A stretch of 54,366 nt of DNA from assembly GCA_025465135.1 (NCBI GenBank), contig JAODNA010000007.1, forward strand, positions 1 to 54,366, read 5' to 3'. Origin of the DNA: Frankiales bacterium (GTDB taxonomy: Bacteria > Actinomycetota > Actinomycetes > Mycobacteriales > SCTD01). Both the position numbers and the translations under genes were made by a program. The notes beneath the pieces were generated by a model. The model was not told the origin of the DNA and searched no databases. It worked only from the letters and a program-made list of their open reading frames with translations. Shown here piece after piece: positions 35,318 through 45,053 of this stretch (position 1 is its first letter; the number at the start of each line of letters is the position of its first letter).

Positions 35318-36232
35318 ATGGATGCCCTGATCGTGGCCCTCGTGCTCCTTGCCGTCGTACTCGGCATCGTGTCGCGAGGCGTGCGGGTGGTGCCGCAGGC
35401 GACGGCCCGCGTCGTGGAGCGCTTCGGCCGCTACCAGCGCGTGCTGGAGCCGGGCCTGAACCTCGTCGTGCCCTTCGTCGACAAGCTGCGGACCTCGATC
35501 GACCTGCGCGAGCAGGTCGTGACGTTCCCGCCGCAGCAGGTCATCACCAAGGACAACCTCGTCGTCGGCATCGACATCGTCATCTACTTCCAGGTCACCG
35601 ACCCGAAGGCGGCGACCTACGAGATCGCCAACTACCTCCAGGGCATCGAGCAGCTCGCGGTCACGACGCTCCGCAACGCCGTCGGCAACCTGCAGCTCGA
35701 GGAGTCGCTGACGAGCCGGGACACCGTCAACAGCCAGCTCGGCATGGTCCTCGACGAGGCGACCGGCAAGTGGGGCATCAAGGTCGCCCGGGTCGAGATC
35801 AAGGGCATCGAGCCACCGGCGAGCATCAAGGACGCGATGGAGAAGTCCATGCGCGCCGACCGGGAGAAGCGCGCCACGATCCTCACCGCGGAGGGCGAGA
35901 AGGCCGCGCAGATCCTCGAGTCCGAGGGCCGCGCGCAGGCGGCGGTCACGCGGGCGCGGGGTGAGGCGGAGGCGGCAAAGCTGCGTGCGGAAGGCGAGGC
36001 GTCGGCCATCACGACGGTCTACAACGCGCTGCACGACGCGCGGCTCGACGACAAGCTGCTGGCCTACAAGTACCTCGACCGGCTCCCCGACATCGCCAGT
36101 GGCGACGCCAACAAGGTCTGGTTCGTGCCGACCGACCTCACGGCCATGGCGACCAACCTGGCGGCAGCGCTCCGTGGGGCCCGCAGCGAGGACCAGCCGC
36201 CGCCGCCACGCCGCCGCCCCAAGTCGGTCTGA
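35318..36232 (+). CDS. SPFH/Band 7 (stomatin/paraslipin-like) protein
   Basis: VVPQATARVVERFGRYQRVLEPGLNLVVPFVDKL; DAMEKSMRADREKRATILTAEGEKAAQI. Confidence 0.93.
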   Translation: MDALIVALVLLAVVLGIVSRGVRVVPQATARVVERFGRYQRVLEPGLNLVVPFVDKLRTSIDLREQVVTFPPQQVITKDNLVVGIDIVIYFQVTDPKAATYEIANYLQGIEQLAVTTLRNAVGNLQLEESLTSRDTVNSQLGMVLDEATGKWGIKVARVEIKGIEPPASIKDAMEKSMRADREKRATILTAEGEKAAQILESEGRAQAAVTRARGEAEAAKLRAEGEASAITTVYNALHDARLDDKLLAYKYLDRLPDIASGDANKVWFVPTDLTAMATNLAAALRGARSEDQPPPPRRRPKSV

Positions 36233-36960
36233 CCACGCTGGCGGCTGCCGGCCGCGCCCTGCTCGATCACTACGGCGAGGAGCCGTGGTGGTGGCCAAGG
36301 CTGCTGCCGGAGATCCCCCGCGAGGACGAGCTGCTCCTCGGCGGCGTGCTGTGCCAGCAGTCGCGCTGGGAGCGCGTCGAGCAGGTCCTGCTGCGCCTGC
36401 AGGCGGCGGAGCTGGTCACATGGGAGTCACTGCTCGGGGCGCAGCCAGCCGTGCTGACTCCGCTGCTGAGCGGCTCGGCCTACCCGCCGACCCGCGCGCG
36501 ACTGCTGCCGCGCCTCGCCGCGGCCGTCCTGGACGCCGGTGGCGTCGCGGCGCTCTTGCGCGGTGCCGACCCTCGGGCGGCGCTGCTCGCGCTGCCCCAG
36601 GTCGGTCCGGAGACGGCGGACGCCGTGCTCGCGTTCACCGGCACGTCCGTGCCGGTCGTCGACGCCTACCTGCGCCGTGTGCTCGGCCGGCTCGGCCTCG
36701 TGGACCCCACGTCGTCGTACGGCGATCTGCGGGCGCAGCTCGCCGTGCTCGACACCGGTCTGCCGTGGGAGGTGCTGCACGGCCTGATCGTGGAGCACGG
36801 CATCCACCACTGCCTGACGAAGCAGCCGCGCTGCGAGTCCGCCGGCTCCCCACGCCGCGACTACGCCGAGCCGCGCAAGTGCGCGGCGCACTGCCCGCCG
36901 TGCGGCGGATGCCCGCTGGCCGACGTCTGCCCGCGCCGAGGTGTGGAGAGCTGGGTCTGA
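36229..36960 (+). CDS. Endonuclease III-like HhH-GPD DNA glycosylase (MagIII/endonuclease III-related)
   Basis: LLLGGVLCQQSRWERVEQVLLRL; LPQVGPETADAVLAFTGTSVPVVDAYLRRVLGRLGL; Cys-rich C-terminus. In-frame domain extends upstream of the track start GTG 36346, probably to CTG 36229 or 36238. Confidence 0.75.
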   Translation: MTTLAAAGRALLDHYGEEPWWWPRLLPEIPREDELLLGGVLCQQSRWERVEQVLLRLQAAELVTWESLLGAQPAVLTPLLSGSAYPPTRARLLPRLAAAVLDAGGVAALLRGADPRAALLALPQVGPETADAVLAFTGTSVPVVDAYLRRVLGRLGLVDPTSSYGDLRAQLAVLDTGLPWEVLHGLIVEHGIHHCLTKQPRCESAGSPRRDYAEPRKCAAHCPPCGGCPLADVCPRRGVESWV

Positions 36961-38352
36961 GTGCAGACTCGGTTCATGGAGTCGTTCGACGTGGTCGTTC
37001 TCGGAGCCGGCTCGGCAGGGGAGACCATCGCGACGAAGCTTGCCGAGAGCGGGCGATCTGTCGCACTCGTCGAGGCGCTCCGTGTCGGCGGCGAGTGCGC
37101 CTACGTCGCCTGCATGCCGAGCAAGGCCATGCTGCGCAGCGCCGAGGCGAGGGTCGATGCCGGCCGCCTCGCCGAGCTCGGCGGTGGCGAGGCCGCGTTG
37201 GGTGAGGCCGCCACTGCCTACCGCGCGGCTGCAGTTCGCCGCGACGAGATCAGCGAGCACCAGGACGACAGCGACGCCGCAGACGGGGTCGTGCAGTCGG
37301 GCGTCACTCTCGTCCGTGCGCACGGCAAGGTCCTGCGGGCCGGGGCCGTCGATGTCGACGGCCGCGAGCTGGGCTACACCGACCTCGTCGTCGCGACCGG
37401 GTCCTCGGCCACCACCCCGGACCTCGACGGACTCGACGGCGTACCGACCTGGACGAGCGATGCGGCCCTCACCGCTGACGAGCGTCCGGCGTCGCTGCTC
37501 GTCCTCGGCGGTGGTGCGGTCGGGTGCGAGCTGGCGCAGGTGCACGTCCGGTTCGGCTCTACCGTGACGCTGGTCGAGTCTGGTCCGCAGCTGGCCGGCA
37601 AGGAGGAGCCGAGCATCGCGGCGCTGCTCGCGACGGTGCTTCGCGACGAAGGTGTCGACGTGCGACTGGGCACGGAGGTGGAGCGCTTCGAGCTCAGGGA
37701 CGGACGCGCTCGTGGCCATCTCTCCGACGGCAGCACCGTCGATGCGGATCGCGTGCTGGTCGCTACCGGACGCACGCCGAACACCTCCGAGCTCGGCCTG
37801 GACGCGCTCGGCATCACACCGGCGGACGACGGCTCGATCGAGACCGACGACAACGGCCGCGTCAAGGGCCAGCAGCACGTGTGGGCCGCGGGCGACGTCA
37901 CAGGCATCGCGCCCTACACCCACGCTGCCGGCTACCAGGCCAGGATCGTCGTCGAGAACCTGCTGGGCGGCGACCGCAAAGCCGACTACCGCGCCATCCC
38001 GCGGGCCATCTACACGTCACCGGCGGTCGCCAGTGTCGGCATGGCGGAGCAGCAGGCACGCGACGAGGGCATCGACGCGCTGACCGCCGTCATGGACATC
38101 GGCGAGACCGCACGCAGCGCCACGGAGGGTGCGGGCGGTGGACGGCTCGTGCTGACCGCCGACCGCGGCAGGGGCGTGCTCATCGGCGCGGCCGCCATCG
38201 GACCGCGGGCCGACGAGTGGCTGTCGGAGGCGACACTCGCCATCCGCGCAGAGATCCCGCTGTCCGTGCTGGCCGATGTGGTGCATGCCTTCCCCACGTT
38301 CGGCGAGGCGTTCGAGCCGCCGCTGCAAGAGCTGGCCGCGCAGGTCACCTAG
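36961..38352 (+). CDS. FAD-dependent pyridine nucleotide-disulfide oxidoreductase
   Basis: [39 protein letters not shown] (CxxxxC); [10 protein letters not shown]-type motif. Confidence 0.9.
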   Translation: MQTRFMESFDVVVLGAGSAGETIATKLAESGRSVALVEALRVGGECAYVACMPSKAMLRSAEARVDAGRLAELGGGEAALGEAATAYRAAAVRRDEISEHQDDSDAADGVVQSGVTLVRAHGKVLRAGAVDVDGRELGYTDLVVATGSSATTPDLDGLDGVPTWTSDAALTADERPASLLVLGGGAVGCELAQVHVRFGSTVTLVESGPQLAGKEEPSIAALLATVLRDEGVDVRLGTEVERFELRDGRARGHLSDGSTVDADRVLVATGRTPNTSELGLDALGITPADDGSIETDDNGRVKGQQHVWAAGDVTGIAPYTHAAGYQARIVVENLLGGDRKADYRAIPRAIYTSPAVASVGMAEQQARDEGIDALTAVMDIGETARSATEGAGGGRLVLTADRGRGVLIGAAAIGPRADEWLSEATLAIRAEIPLSVLADVVHAFPTFGEAFEPPLQELAAQVT

Positions 38353-38362
38353 GGTTCAGTCC

Positions 38363-39454
38363 GTGGCTCGCACCCGGATCGCTGTCGTGTTCGGCGGTCG
38401 CAGCACCGAGCACGCGATCTCGTGCGTCTCCGCCGGCAGCGTGCTCGGTGCCCTTGACCGTGACCGCTACGACGTCATCGCGCTGGGCATCACGCCGGAG
38501 GGCCGTTGGGTCCTCGCACCCGATGATCCCGAGCTGCTCTCGATCCGCGGCCGCGAGCTGCCCGCGGTGAAGGACGGCGCCGCTGTTGCGCTGCCGGGCG
38601 ACCCCACAGCGGGCGGCCTCATCCCTCTCGACGACGGTGCGGCGGTGCTCGGGACGGTCGATGTGGTCTTCCCCGTGCTGCACGGCGCCTACGGGGAGGA
38701 CGGCACGATCCAGGGGCTGCTGGAGATGGCGGGCGTGCCCTACGTCGGGTCGGGGGTCCTCGCGAGCGCTGCGGCGATGGACAAGGCCGTCGCGCGCGTC
38801 CTGCTGGCCGCGGCCGGCATCCCGATGACGCCGGCGGTCGTCGTACGGCGTCGCGAGTGGGACCGCGATCCCGCGGCCGTCGAGCGGTCCGTGCGTGGCC
38901 TCGGCCTGCCGCTGTTCGTGAAGCCGGCTCGCGGTGGTTCGAGCATCGGCATCAGCCGGGTCGACGACGCGGACGCGCTGCCGGCCGCGATCGAGGACGC
39001 ACTGCGCTGCGACCCGAAGGTCCTCGTCGAGGCCGCGGTCGAGGGCCGCGAGATCGAGTGCGGGATCCTCGAGGGCACCGACGGGCTGCCGGCCGCGAGC
39101 GTCCCGGCGGAGATCCGGCTGGTCGGCGACTACGCCTTCTATGACTTCGAGGCGAAGTACCTCGACTCCGCCACCGAGCTCGACTGCCCCGCCGACCTGC
39201 CCGCGGACGTCACCGAGCGCCTCCAGGACATGGCCCGGCGGGCCTTCACCGCACTCGACTGCTCCGGGCTGGCCCGGGTGGACTTCTTCCTGGGCGCCGG
39301 CGGCGACCTGACGCTGAACGAGGTCAACACCATGCCCGGGTTCACCGCGTCGTCGATGTTCCCGCGCATGTGGGCGGCGACCGGTCTCGACTACCCGGCG
39401 CTGGTCGACCGCCTGGTGCAGACGGCCCTGCGTCGAGGGACCGGCCTGCGCTAG
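38363..39454 (+). CDS. ddl: D-alanine--D-alanine ligase
   Basis: [62 protein letters not shown]. Confidence 0.96.
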   Translation: MARTRIAVVFGGRSTEHAISCVSAGSVLGALDRDRYDVIALGITPEGRWVLAPDDPELLSIRGRELPAVKDGAAVALPGDPTAGGLIPLDDGAAVLGTVDVVFPVLHGAYGEDGTIQGLLEMAGVPYVGSGVLASAAAMDKAVARVLLAAAGIPMTPAVVVRRREWDRDPAAVERSVRGLGLPLFVKPARGGSSIGISRVDDADALPAAIEDALRCDPKVLVEAAVEGREIECGILEGTDGLPAASVPAEIRLVGDYAFYDFEAKYLDSATELDCPADLPADVTERLQDMARRAFTALDCSGLARVDFFLGAGGDLTLNEVNTMPGFTASSMFPRMWAATGLDYPALVDRLVQTALRRGTGLR

Positions 39455-39465
39455 TCCACCGGCAG

Positions 39466-39963
39466 CTAGGGGCCAGGCGCCGCTGGGATCGCAGGCAGCG
39501 CATGGAGGAGGGCCGAGACGAGCGGGTTCACGTCGTAGACCTGCTCCTTGTAGGCCTTCGGCACGTCGATCGCGGCGCTGACCGCCCGGTCCGAGGTCGT
39601 CCAGGTCGTGATCCCCGCCCGGGTGCTCGTCAGGAAGGAGACGCCGTCGATCGTGATGGGCCCGAGACCGGTGGTCGCGCGGGAGACGCCGCACCGAAGC
39701 GTGATCGCCGGGTCGCCCCAGGCCGCGGTGCGCGTCGCATCACCGGTGACGGGCCGCCGTCGTACTCCCGTGTCGAGCTCGGCGGGGACCGCGGCCAGCA
39801 GGGCGCGGCAGGCCGACAGCACCGCCGGGCTCGAGGCGGTCGGAACCGCGACCGCGACCGGTCCGGTCGCCGGCGATGCGGGCCGGCCGGATGACGACGT
39901 GCAGCCGGCGAGGCAGAGGGCCGCCGCGACGAGCGCGACTCTCAGAGGTGGACGACGGGGCAC
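39466..39963 (-). CDS. DUF3515-type lipoprotein
   Basis: Lipobox AAALCLAGC; GVRRRPVTGDATRTAAWGDPAITLRCGV. Confidence 0.75.
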   Translation of the reverse strand: MPRRPPLRVALVAAALCLAGCTSSSGRPASPATGPVAVAVPTASSPAVLSACRALLAAVPAELDTGVRRRPVTGDATRTAAWGDPAITLRCGVSRATTGLGPITIDGVSFLTSTRAGITTWTTSDRAVSAAIDVPKAYKEQVYDVNPLVSALLHALPAIPAAPGP

Positions 39964-40178
39964 GTCAGGGTGCGGGTGATGCCCTCGACGCCCTGGATCT
40001 TCGCGACGACGAGCTTGCCCAGCTCGTCGACGTTCTTGGCCTCGGCCCGCACGATCACGTCGTAGGGGCCGGTGACGTCCTCGGCATTGGCGACGCCGCC
40101 GATGTCGGAGATCGCCTTCGCGACGGCGGCGGCCTTCCCGACCTCGGTCTGGATGAGGATGTAGGCCTGGACAGGCAC
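39942..40178 (-). CDS. Stand-alone Lrp/AsnC ligand-binding (RAM) domain protein
   Basis: MPVQAYILIQTEVGKAAAVAKAISDIGGVANAEDVTGPYDVIVRAEA; no HTH domain; overlaps the next gene by 22 nt. Confidence 0.88.
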   Translation of the reverse strand: MPVQAYILIQTEVGKAAAVAKAISDIGGVANAEDVTGPYDVIVRAEAKNVDELGKLVVAKIQGVEGITRTLTCPVVHL

Positions 40179-40210
40179 GATGTCGGACCCCTTCTGAAAG
40201 GCTGGCGGGC

Positions 40211-41095
40211 GTGGCGGACGCTACCGCACGGGATGTCGGTGAGTTCGGGCTGATCGCCCGGGTCATCGACCGCCTCGCGGGGTCCCCTTCGGTGCTGCTC
40301 GGGCCCGGCGACGACGCCGCCGTGGTGGCGGCCCCCGACGGCCGGGTGGTGGCGACGACGGACGTTCTCGTCGAGGGCGTGCACTTCCGCCGCGACTGGT
40401 CCAGCGCCTACGACGTCGGCCGGAAGGCCGCGGCCAGCAACCTCGCCGACATCGCCGCGATGGGGGCGCGCGGCACGGCGCTGCTGGTGGGGCTGGCGGC
40501 GCCGGCAGACCTGCCCCTCGCCTGGTCGCTGGAGCTGACCGACGGGTTGCGGGACGAGGCGGTGCTCGTGGGGGCGGCGGTCGTCGGCGGGGACGTCGTG
40601 CGGTCCGACACGCTCGTCATCAGCGTCACCGCTCTCGGCGATCTCGACGGGCGCGACCCGATCACGCGGTCCGGCGCCCGGCCCGGCGACGTCGTGGTGC
40701 TGGCCGGTGAGCTGGGTCGCTCTGCCGCCGGCATGGGGCTGCTCGAGGCCGGGACCCGCGAGGGCGAGCTCGTCGACGCCCACCGGCGCCCGACGCCGCC
40801 GTACGACATGGGACCTGTCCTGGCCCTGGCGGGGGCGACGGCGATGTGTGACATCAGCGACGGCCTCGTGGCCGACCTCGGTCACGTCGCGCGGGCCAGC
40901 GGCGTGCACATCGACCTCGACGCCGCCGACGAGCTCTTCCTGACCGGCGGGGAGGACCACGCACTGGTCGCCACCCTGCCGGGCGGCGCTGCCGTGCCCG
41001 AGGGCGCTCGCGTCATCGGCCGGGTGCTCGCCGGGGAGCCGGCCGTCACCGTCGCGGGACAGCCGTCCCGCGGCGGCTGGGACCACTTCGCGTGA
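40211..41095 (+). CDS. thiL: Thiamine-monophosphate kinase
   Basis: [35 protein letters not shown]. Confidence 0.94.
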   Translation: MADATARDVGEFGLIARVIDRLAGSPSVLLGPGDDAAVVAAPDGRVVATTDVLVEGVHFRRDWSSAYDVGRKAAASNLADIAAMGARGTALLVGLAAPADLPLAWSLELTDGLRDEAVLVGAAVVGGDVVRSDTLVISVTALGDLDGRDPITRSGARPGDVVVLAGELGRSAAGMGLLEAGTREGELVDAHRRPTPPYDMGPVLALAGATAMCDISDGLVADLGHVARASGVHIDLDAADELFLTGGEDHALVATLPGGAAVPEGARVIGRVLAGEPAVTVAGQPSRGGWDHFA

Positions 41096-41883
41096 AGCGC
41101 GTCCTCGCCATTGCCGGCTCGGACTCCGGCGGTGGCGCCGGCAGCCAGGCCGATCTCAAGACGATGCTCGCCTGCGGTGTCCACGGCATGAGCGTGATCA
41201 CTGCGGTGACGGCGCAGAACAGCGAGGGTGTGCACGGGGTCTGGCAGCTGCCCCTCGAGGCCGTGCGCGCGCAGCTCGACGCCGTGCTCGACGACATCGG
41301 TGTCGACGCCGTCAAGACCGGGATGCTCGGCAGCGCGGAGACTGTCGCGGCCGTGGCTGCCTGGCTGCGGCGCGTTACCTGCCCGGTCGTCATCGATCCG
41401 GTGATGCGCGCCACCAGCGGCGACGCGCTCCTCGACCCCGCCGGCCTCGACGCCGTCAAGGCCGCGCTGCTTCCGCTCGCGACGGTCGTCACCCCCAACC
41501 TTCACGAGGTGGAGCAGCTGACGGGCGTCGTCGCGCGACGGGAGGCCGACTTGCGGGGTGCGGCTGACGCCGTGCTGAAGCTCGGCCCGCGCTGGGTGCT
41601 CGTGACGGGTGGCCACCTCGACGGTGACGCGGTGGACCTGCTCACCGACGGCTCGATCGAGTGCCTGCTGCGCGCCCCGAGGATCGACAACCCGAACACC
41701 CACGGCACCGGCTGCACGCTGGCGTCGGCCCTCGCGTCGTACCTGGCGCTCGGCGACGACGTCGTGACCGCCGCGACCAAGGCCAAGCACTACGTCACCG
41801 GCGCGATCGCAGGAGGGTTCGCGCTCGGCCGTGGCGTCGGCCCCGTCGACCACGGCTGGGGCTTCCGCCAGCCGCCCGCATGA
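41092..41883 (+). CDS. thiD: Hydroxymethylpyrimidine/phosphomethylpyrimidine kinase
   Basis: [57 protein letters not shown]. Confidence 0.95.
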   Translation: MKRVLAIAGSDSGGGAGSQADLKTMLACGVHGMSVITAVTAQNSEGVHGVWQLPLEAVRAQLDAVLDDIGVDAVKTGMLGSAETVAAVAAWLRRVTCPVVIDPVMRATSGDALLDPAGLDAVKAALLPLATVVTPNLHEVEQLTGVVARREADLRGAADAVLKLGPRWVLVTGGHLDGDAVDLLTDGSIECLLRAPRIDNPNTHGTGCTLASALASYLALGDDVVTAATKAKHYVTGAIAGGFALGRGVGPVDHGWGFRQPPA

Positions 41884-41985
41884 GCGGCGTGCGCAGCCGC
41901 CGCGGGAGCCGGAGCCTGGGGTGCGCACGGCGAGCCGAGCGACCGCCTGGCACCATGCGGGTCGGATCGACGAGAGGAACGCAGC

Positions 41986-42504
41986 GTGGCCGTCTACGCC
42001 CTGGGCGACCGGGTACCGCAGATCCACCCGGAGGCCTACGTCCACCCCGACGCGACCGTCATCGGCGACGTCGTTCTCGGGGCCGGCTCGACGGTCTGGC
42101 CCAGCGCCGTCCTGCGCGGCGACTACGGGACGATCACCGTCGGGGAGCGCACCTCGATCCAGGACGGCACGGTCGTGCACGCGACGCACGACAAGCCGAC
42201 GACCATCGGCAGCGAGTGCGTGATCGGGCACCTCGCCCACCTCGAGGGCTGCACCATCGAGGATCGGTCGCTGGTGGGATCAGGCTCGATCGTGCTTCAC
42301 GACGCGGTGGTCCGCAGCGGCGGACTGGTCGGCGCGGGGGCGGTCGTCAGCAACGGCGTCGAGGTCCCGGCGCGGGCGATGGCCCTGGGCATCCCGGCGA
42401 AGATGCGCCTCGACAGCGTGCCGGACGGCACGTTCGAGCCGGCGGTGGCGCTCTACGCCTGGAACGGGCAGCGCTACAAGGACGAGCTCACGCGCCTCGA
42501 CTGA
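41986..42504 (+). CDS. Gamma-carbonic anhydrase-like hexapeptide-repeat protein
   Basis: PEAYVHPDATVIGDVVLGAGSTVWPSAVLRGDYGTITVGERTSIQDG; IGHLAHLEGCTI. Confidence 0.9.
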   Translation: MAVYALGDRVPQIHPEAYVHPDATVIGDVVLGAGSTVWPSAVLRGDYGTITVGERTSIQDGTVVHATHDKPTTIGSECVIGHLAHLEGCTIEDRSLVGSGSIVLHDAVVRSGGLVGAGAVVSNGVEVPARAMALGIPAKMRLDSVPDGTFEPAVALYAWNGQRYKDELTRLD

Positions 42505-42637
42505 CCGGTCCGACTTTTCACATCAGATGGGGCTGAAGTACCCCAGTTTCCGAATTTCTGCAGACCGGTCCGCGAGCCTACTGTCACGACTCCGTTACCC
42601 AGGGTGAGCACGGCCCCCACCCCCACCCACCGCGGAG

Positions 42638-42952
42638 ATGGCCATGGACAGCCAGGTCGACACGCCCGCCCCGGTCGGACCGACCGCCACCGAGCGCTTC
42701 ACCGCGCTGGCGAACCTCCCCGCCGGCGAGCACCGCTCGGACGCCGTCGCCGAGACGCTCGCTCCGCTGCTCGCGTCGCGCCAGCTGCCGGGCTGGATCG
42801 CCCCTCGGTGGCTGGCCGCCGCGACGGAGGTGCTCGACAGCGCCGAGGAGCTCGAGCTCTTCGTCCAGCACGACCCCGTGGTCGAGACCGTCACGATCGG
42901 CCTGTGGCGCGGTGGCGTCAGGCTGTTCGAGACCGATGTCTGGATCGGCTGA
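42638..42952 (+). CDS. Hypothetical protein, 104 aa
   Basis: MAMDSQVDTPAPVGPTATERFTALANLPAGEHRSDAVAETLAPLLASRQLPGWIAPRWL. Confidence 0.65.
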   Translation: MAMDSQVDTPAPVGPTATERFTALANLPAGEHRSDAVAETLAPLLASRQLPGWIAPRWLAAATEVLDSAEELELFVQHDPVVETVTIGLWRGGVRLFETDVWIG

Positions 42953-43115
42953 CGTGGAGGCCGCGGCGGACCTGACACTGACCAGGAGCCTGCTCAACCG
43001 GATGGTCGACGCGATCACCGCGTCGGGCGACGGCCAGTCGGCCTGGCCGGCTGCGGAGCTCGCCGAGCTCGCGGCCGAGGTGCAGCAGACGAAGATCTGG
43101 TCCCTGTCGGTCTAG
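42936..43115 (+). CDS. Possible small protein overlapping the preceding ORF
   Basis: ATG 42936, MSGSADVEAAADLTLTRSLLNRMVDAITASGDGQSAWPAAELAELAAEVQQTKIWSLSV. Confidence 0.4.
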   Translation: MSGSADVEAAADLTLTRSLLNRMVDAITASGDGQSAWPAAELAELAAEVQQTKIWSLSV

Positions 43116-43137
43116 CTGCCGGCAGGAGGCGCCGCGG

Positions 43138-43326
43138 TCAGGCGCGCACGACCTTGCCGGCCTTGATGCACGACGTGCAGACGCCGAGCTTCTTGGGCGT
43201 CTTGCCGACCATGGCGCGAACCGTCTGGATGTTGGGGTTCCAGCGGCGGCGGGTGCGGCGGTGGGAGTGGCTGACGGACATGCCGAAGCCCGGTCCCTTG
43301 CCACAGACGTCGCAGGTCGCAGACAC
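43138..43326 (-). CDS. rpmB: 50S ribosomal protein L28
   Basis: [39 protein letters not shown]+ (zinc) form with CxxC pairs. Confidence 0.96.
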   Translation of the reverse strand: MSATCDVCGKGPGFGMSVSHSHRRTRRRWNPNIQTVRAMVGKTPKKLGVCTSCIKAGKVVRA

Positions 43327-43442
43327 AGATGCTCCAAAATGCGGGAAGGGTCGCTCTCCGGCACGCGCCGGACAACCGTCAAAGCGTAGCAGGCGGGCTA
43401 ACCTCGCCTCTCGTCCCGAAGGGTGCCCACAGGAGGAGCAGC

Positions 43443-45053
43443 GTGCTGCAGTTCCTCGACGCCCCGGCCGTACGACGGTGGTGCGCGGCGGGCCTGGCTG
43501 CCCTCACCGCGGCCCGTGGCGAGATCGACGACCTCAACGTCTACCCCGTCCCCGACGGTGACACCGGGACCAACCTGCAGCTGACGATGGAGGCCGTGGT
43601 CGAGGCGGTCGACGCGGCACCGTCAGACATGTCCGCGACGACGAAGGCCATGGCCCACGGGGCCCTGATGGGCGCCCGTGGCAACTCCGGAGTGATCCTG
43701 TCGCAGCTGCTGCGCGGCTTCGCCGAGGTGCTCTGCGAGGACGACCCGGCCGGCTCGGAGTGCCTGCAGCGCGCGCTGATCCGGGCGGCAGAGCTGGGCT
43801 ACGCCGCCGTGGCGACGCCCGTCGAGGGCACTGTCCTGACGGTTGCCCGGGAGGCAGCCGCCGCTGCGGCCGAGCTCGGGCCGGCCGACCTGGCGGCGGT
43901 CGTGAAGGCTGCGGCCGCCGGGGCCACCGCTGCGCTGGCGCGCACGACCGAGCAGCTGCCGCAGCTGAAGGCAGCCGGCGTCGTCGACGCCGGCGGACGC
44001 GGCCTGTGCGTGCTGCTGGATGCGCTGGAGCAGGTCGTGACCGGTGCGGTCCGCTCTGCGGCAGGACCGCTGCTGCTCGTCCCGCGCGACCGCAGCGGCC
44101 TGGCCTCTGCGCGCGAGGCGGGCAGCGACGAGTTCGACTACGAGGTGCAGTTCCTGCTGCGGGACGCGACGGACGACGCGGTCGCGTCCATGAAGGAGGC
44201 ACTCGGGGGTCTCGGCGACTCGCTCGCCGTTGTCGGTGCGGACGGCCTGCACAACGTGCACGTGCATGTGAACGACGTCGGCGCGGCGATCGAGGCGGGC
44301 GTCGAGGCGGGCACGCCGTTCCGCATCACCGTCACGCGCTTCGCCGACCAGATCGCCGCCGAGCAGGCGCCCAGGACGCAGGCGGCTCTGACCGGCCGCG
44401 GGGTTGTCGCGGTGACGGCCGGGCCGGGCCTTGGTGCGCTCTTCGAGCGGGCCGGCGCGGTTGTCGTCGACGGCGGCCCCACGGCCAACCCCTCGACAGC
44501 CGAGCTGCTCGACGCCGTACGACGCAGTGGCACGTCGGAGGTCGTCCTGCTGCCCAACGACGCCAACACGGTCGCGGTCGCGGGAGCCGCTGCGGCGGCC
44601 GCGCGCGACGAGGGCTTCACCGTCGCGGTGGTGCCGACGCGGTCGACCGTGCAGGGCCTGGCGGCCCTCGCGGTGTGCGACGCGAGCCGGTCGTTCGCCG
44701 ACGACGTGGCGGCGATGGCGGACGCGGCCGGGTCGACGCGCTGGGCCGAGGTCACGACGGCGGTGCGCGAGTCGATGACGATGGCCGGTGTCTGCCGTCC
44801 AGGTGACGTCCTCGGCCTCATCGAGGGCGATGTCGTCCTCATCGGTGCTGATGTCGAGTCGGTGGCGGAGCAGCTCATCGACCGGATGCTGGCGGGCGGG
44901 GGTGAGCTGGTGACCGTGATCGCCGGCGAGAGCGCCGTCGACGGGCTCGCCGAACGGCTTTCGTCGTACGTCGGCAAGAACCACCCGACAGCGGAGACGG
45001 TCACCTACGACGGCGGCCAGCCGCACTACCCCGTACTGCTCGGCGTCGAGTAG
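43443..45053 (+). CDS. DAK2/YloV-type kinase (FakA-like)
   Basis: [49 protein letters not shown] after AGGAGG. Confidence 0.9.
   Translation: MLQFLDAPAVRRWCAAGLAALTAARGEIDDLNVYPVPDGDTGTNLQLTMEAVVEAVDAAPSDMSATTKAMAHGALMGARGNSGVILSQLLRGFAEVLCEDDPAGSECLQRALIRAAELGYAAVATPVEGTVLTVAREAAAAAAELGPADLAAVVKAAAAGATAALARTTEQLPQLKAAGVVDAGGRGLCVLLDALEQVVTGAVRSAAGPLLLVPRDRSGLASAREAGSDEFDYEVQFLLRDATDDAVASMKEALGGLGDSLAVVGADGLHNVHVHVNDVGAAIEAGVEAGTPFRITVTRFADQIAAEQAPRTQAALTGRGVVAVTAGPGLGALFERAGAVVVDGGPTANPSTAELLDAVRRSGTSEVVLLPNDANTVAVAGAAAAAARDEGFTVAVVPTRSTVQGLAALAVCDASRSFADDVAAMADAAGSTRWAEVTTAVRESMTMAGVCRPGDVLGLIEGDVVLIGADVESVAEQLIDRMLAGGGELVTVIAGESAVDGLAERLSSYVGKNHPTAETVTYDGGQPHYPVLLGVE

Noticed and set aside
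40179-40210. Possible TPP riboswitch upstream of thiL/thiD
   Set aside because: The intergenic gap is only 32 nt and no thi-box (CTGAGA-type) sequence is visible.
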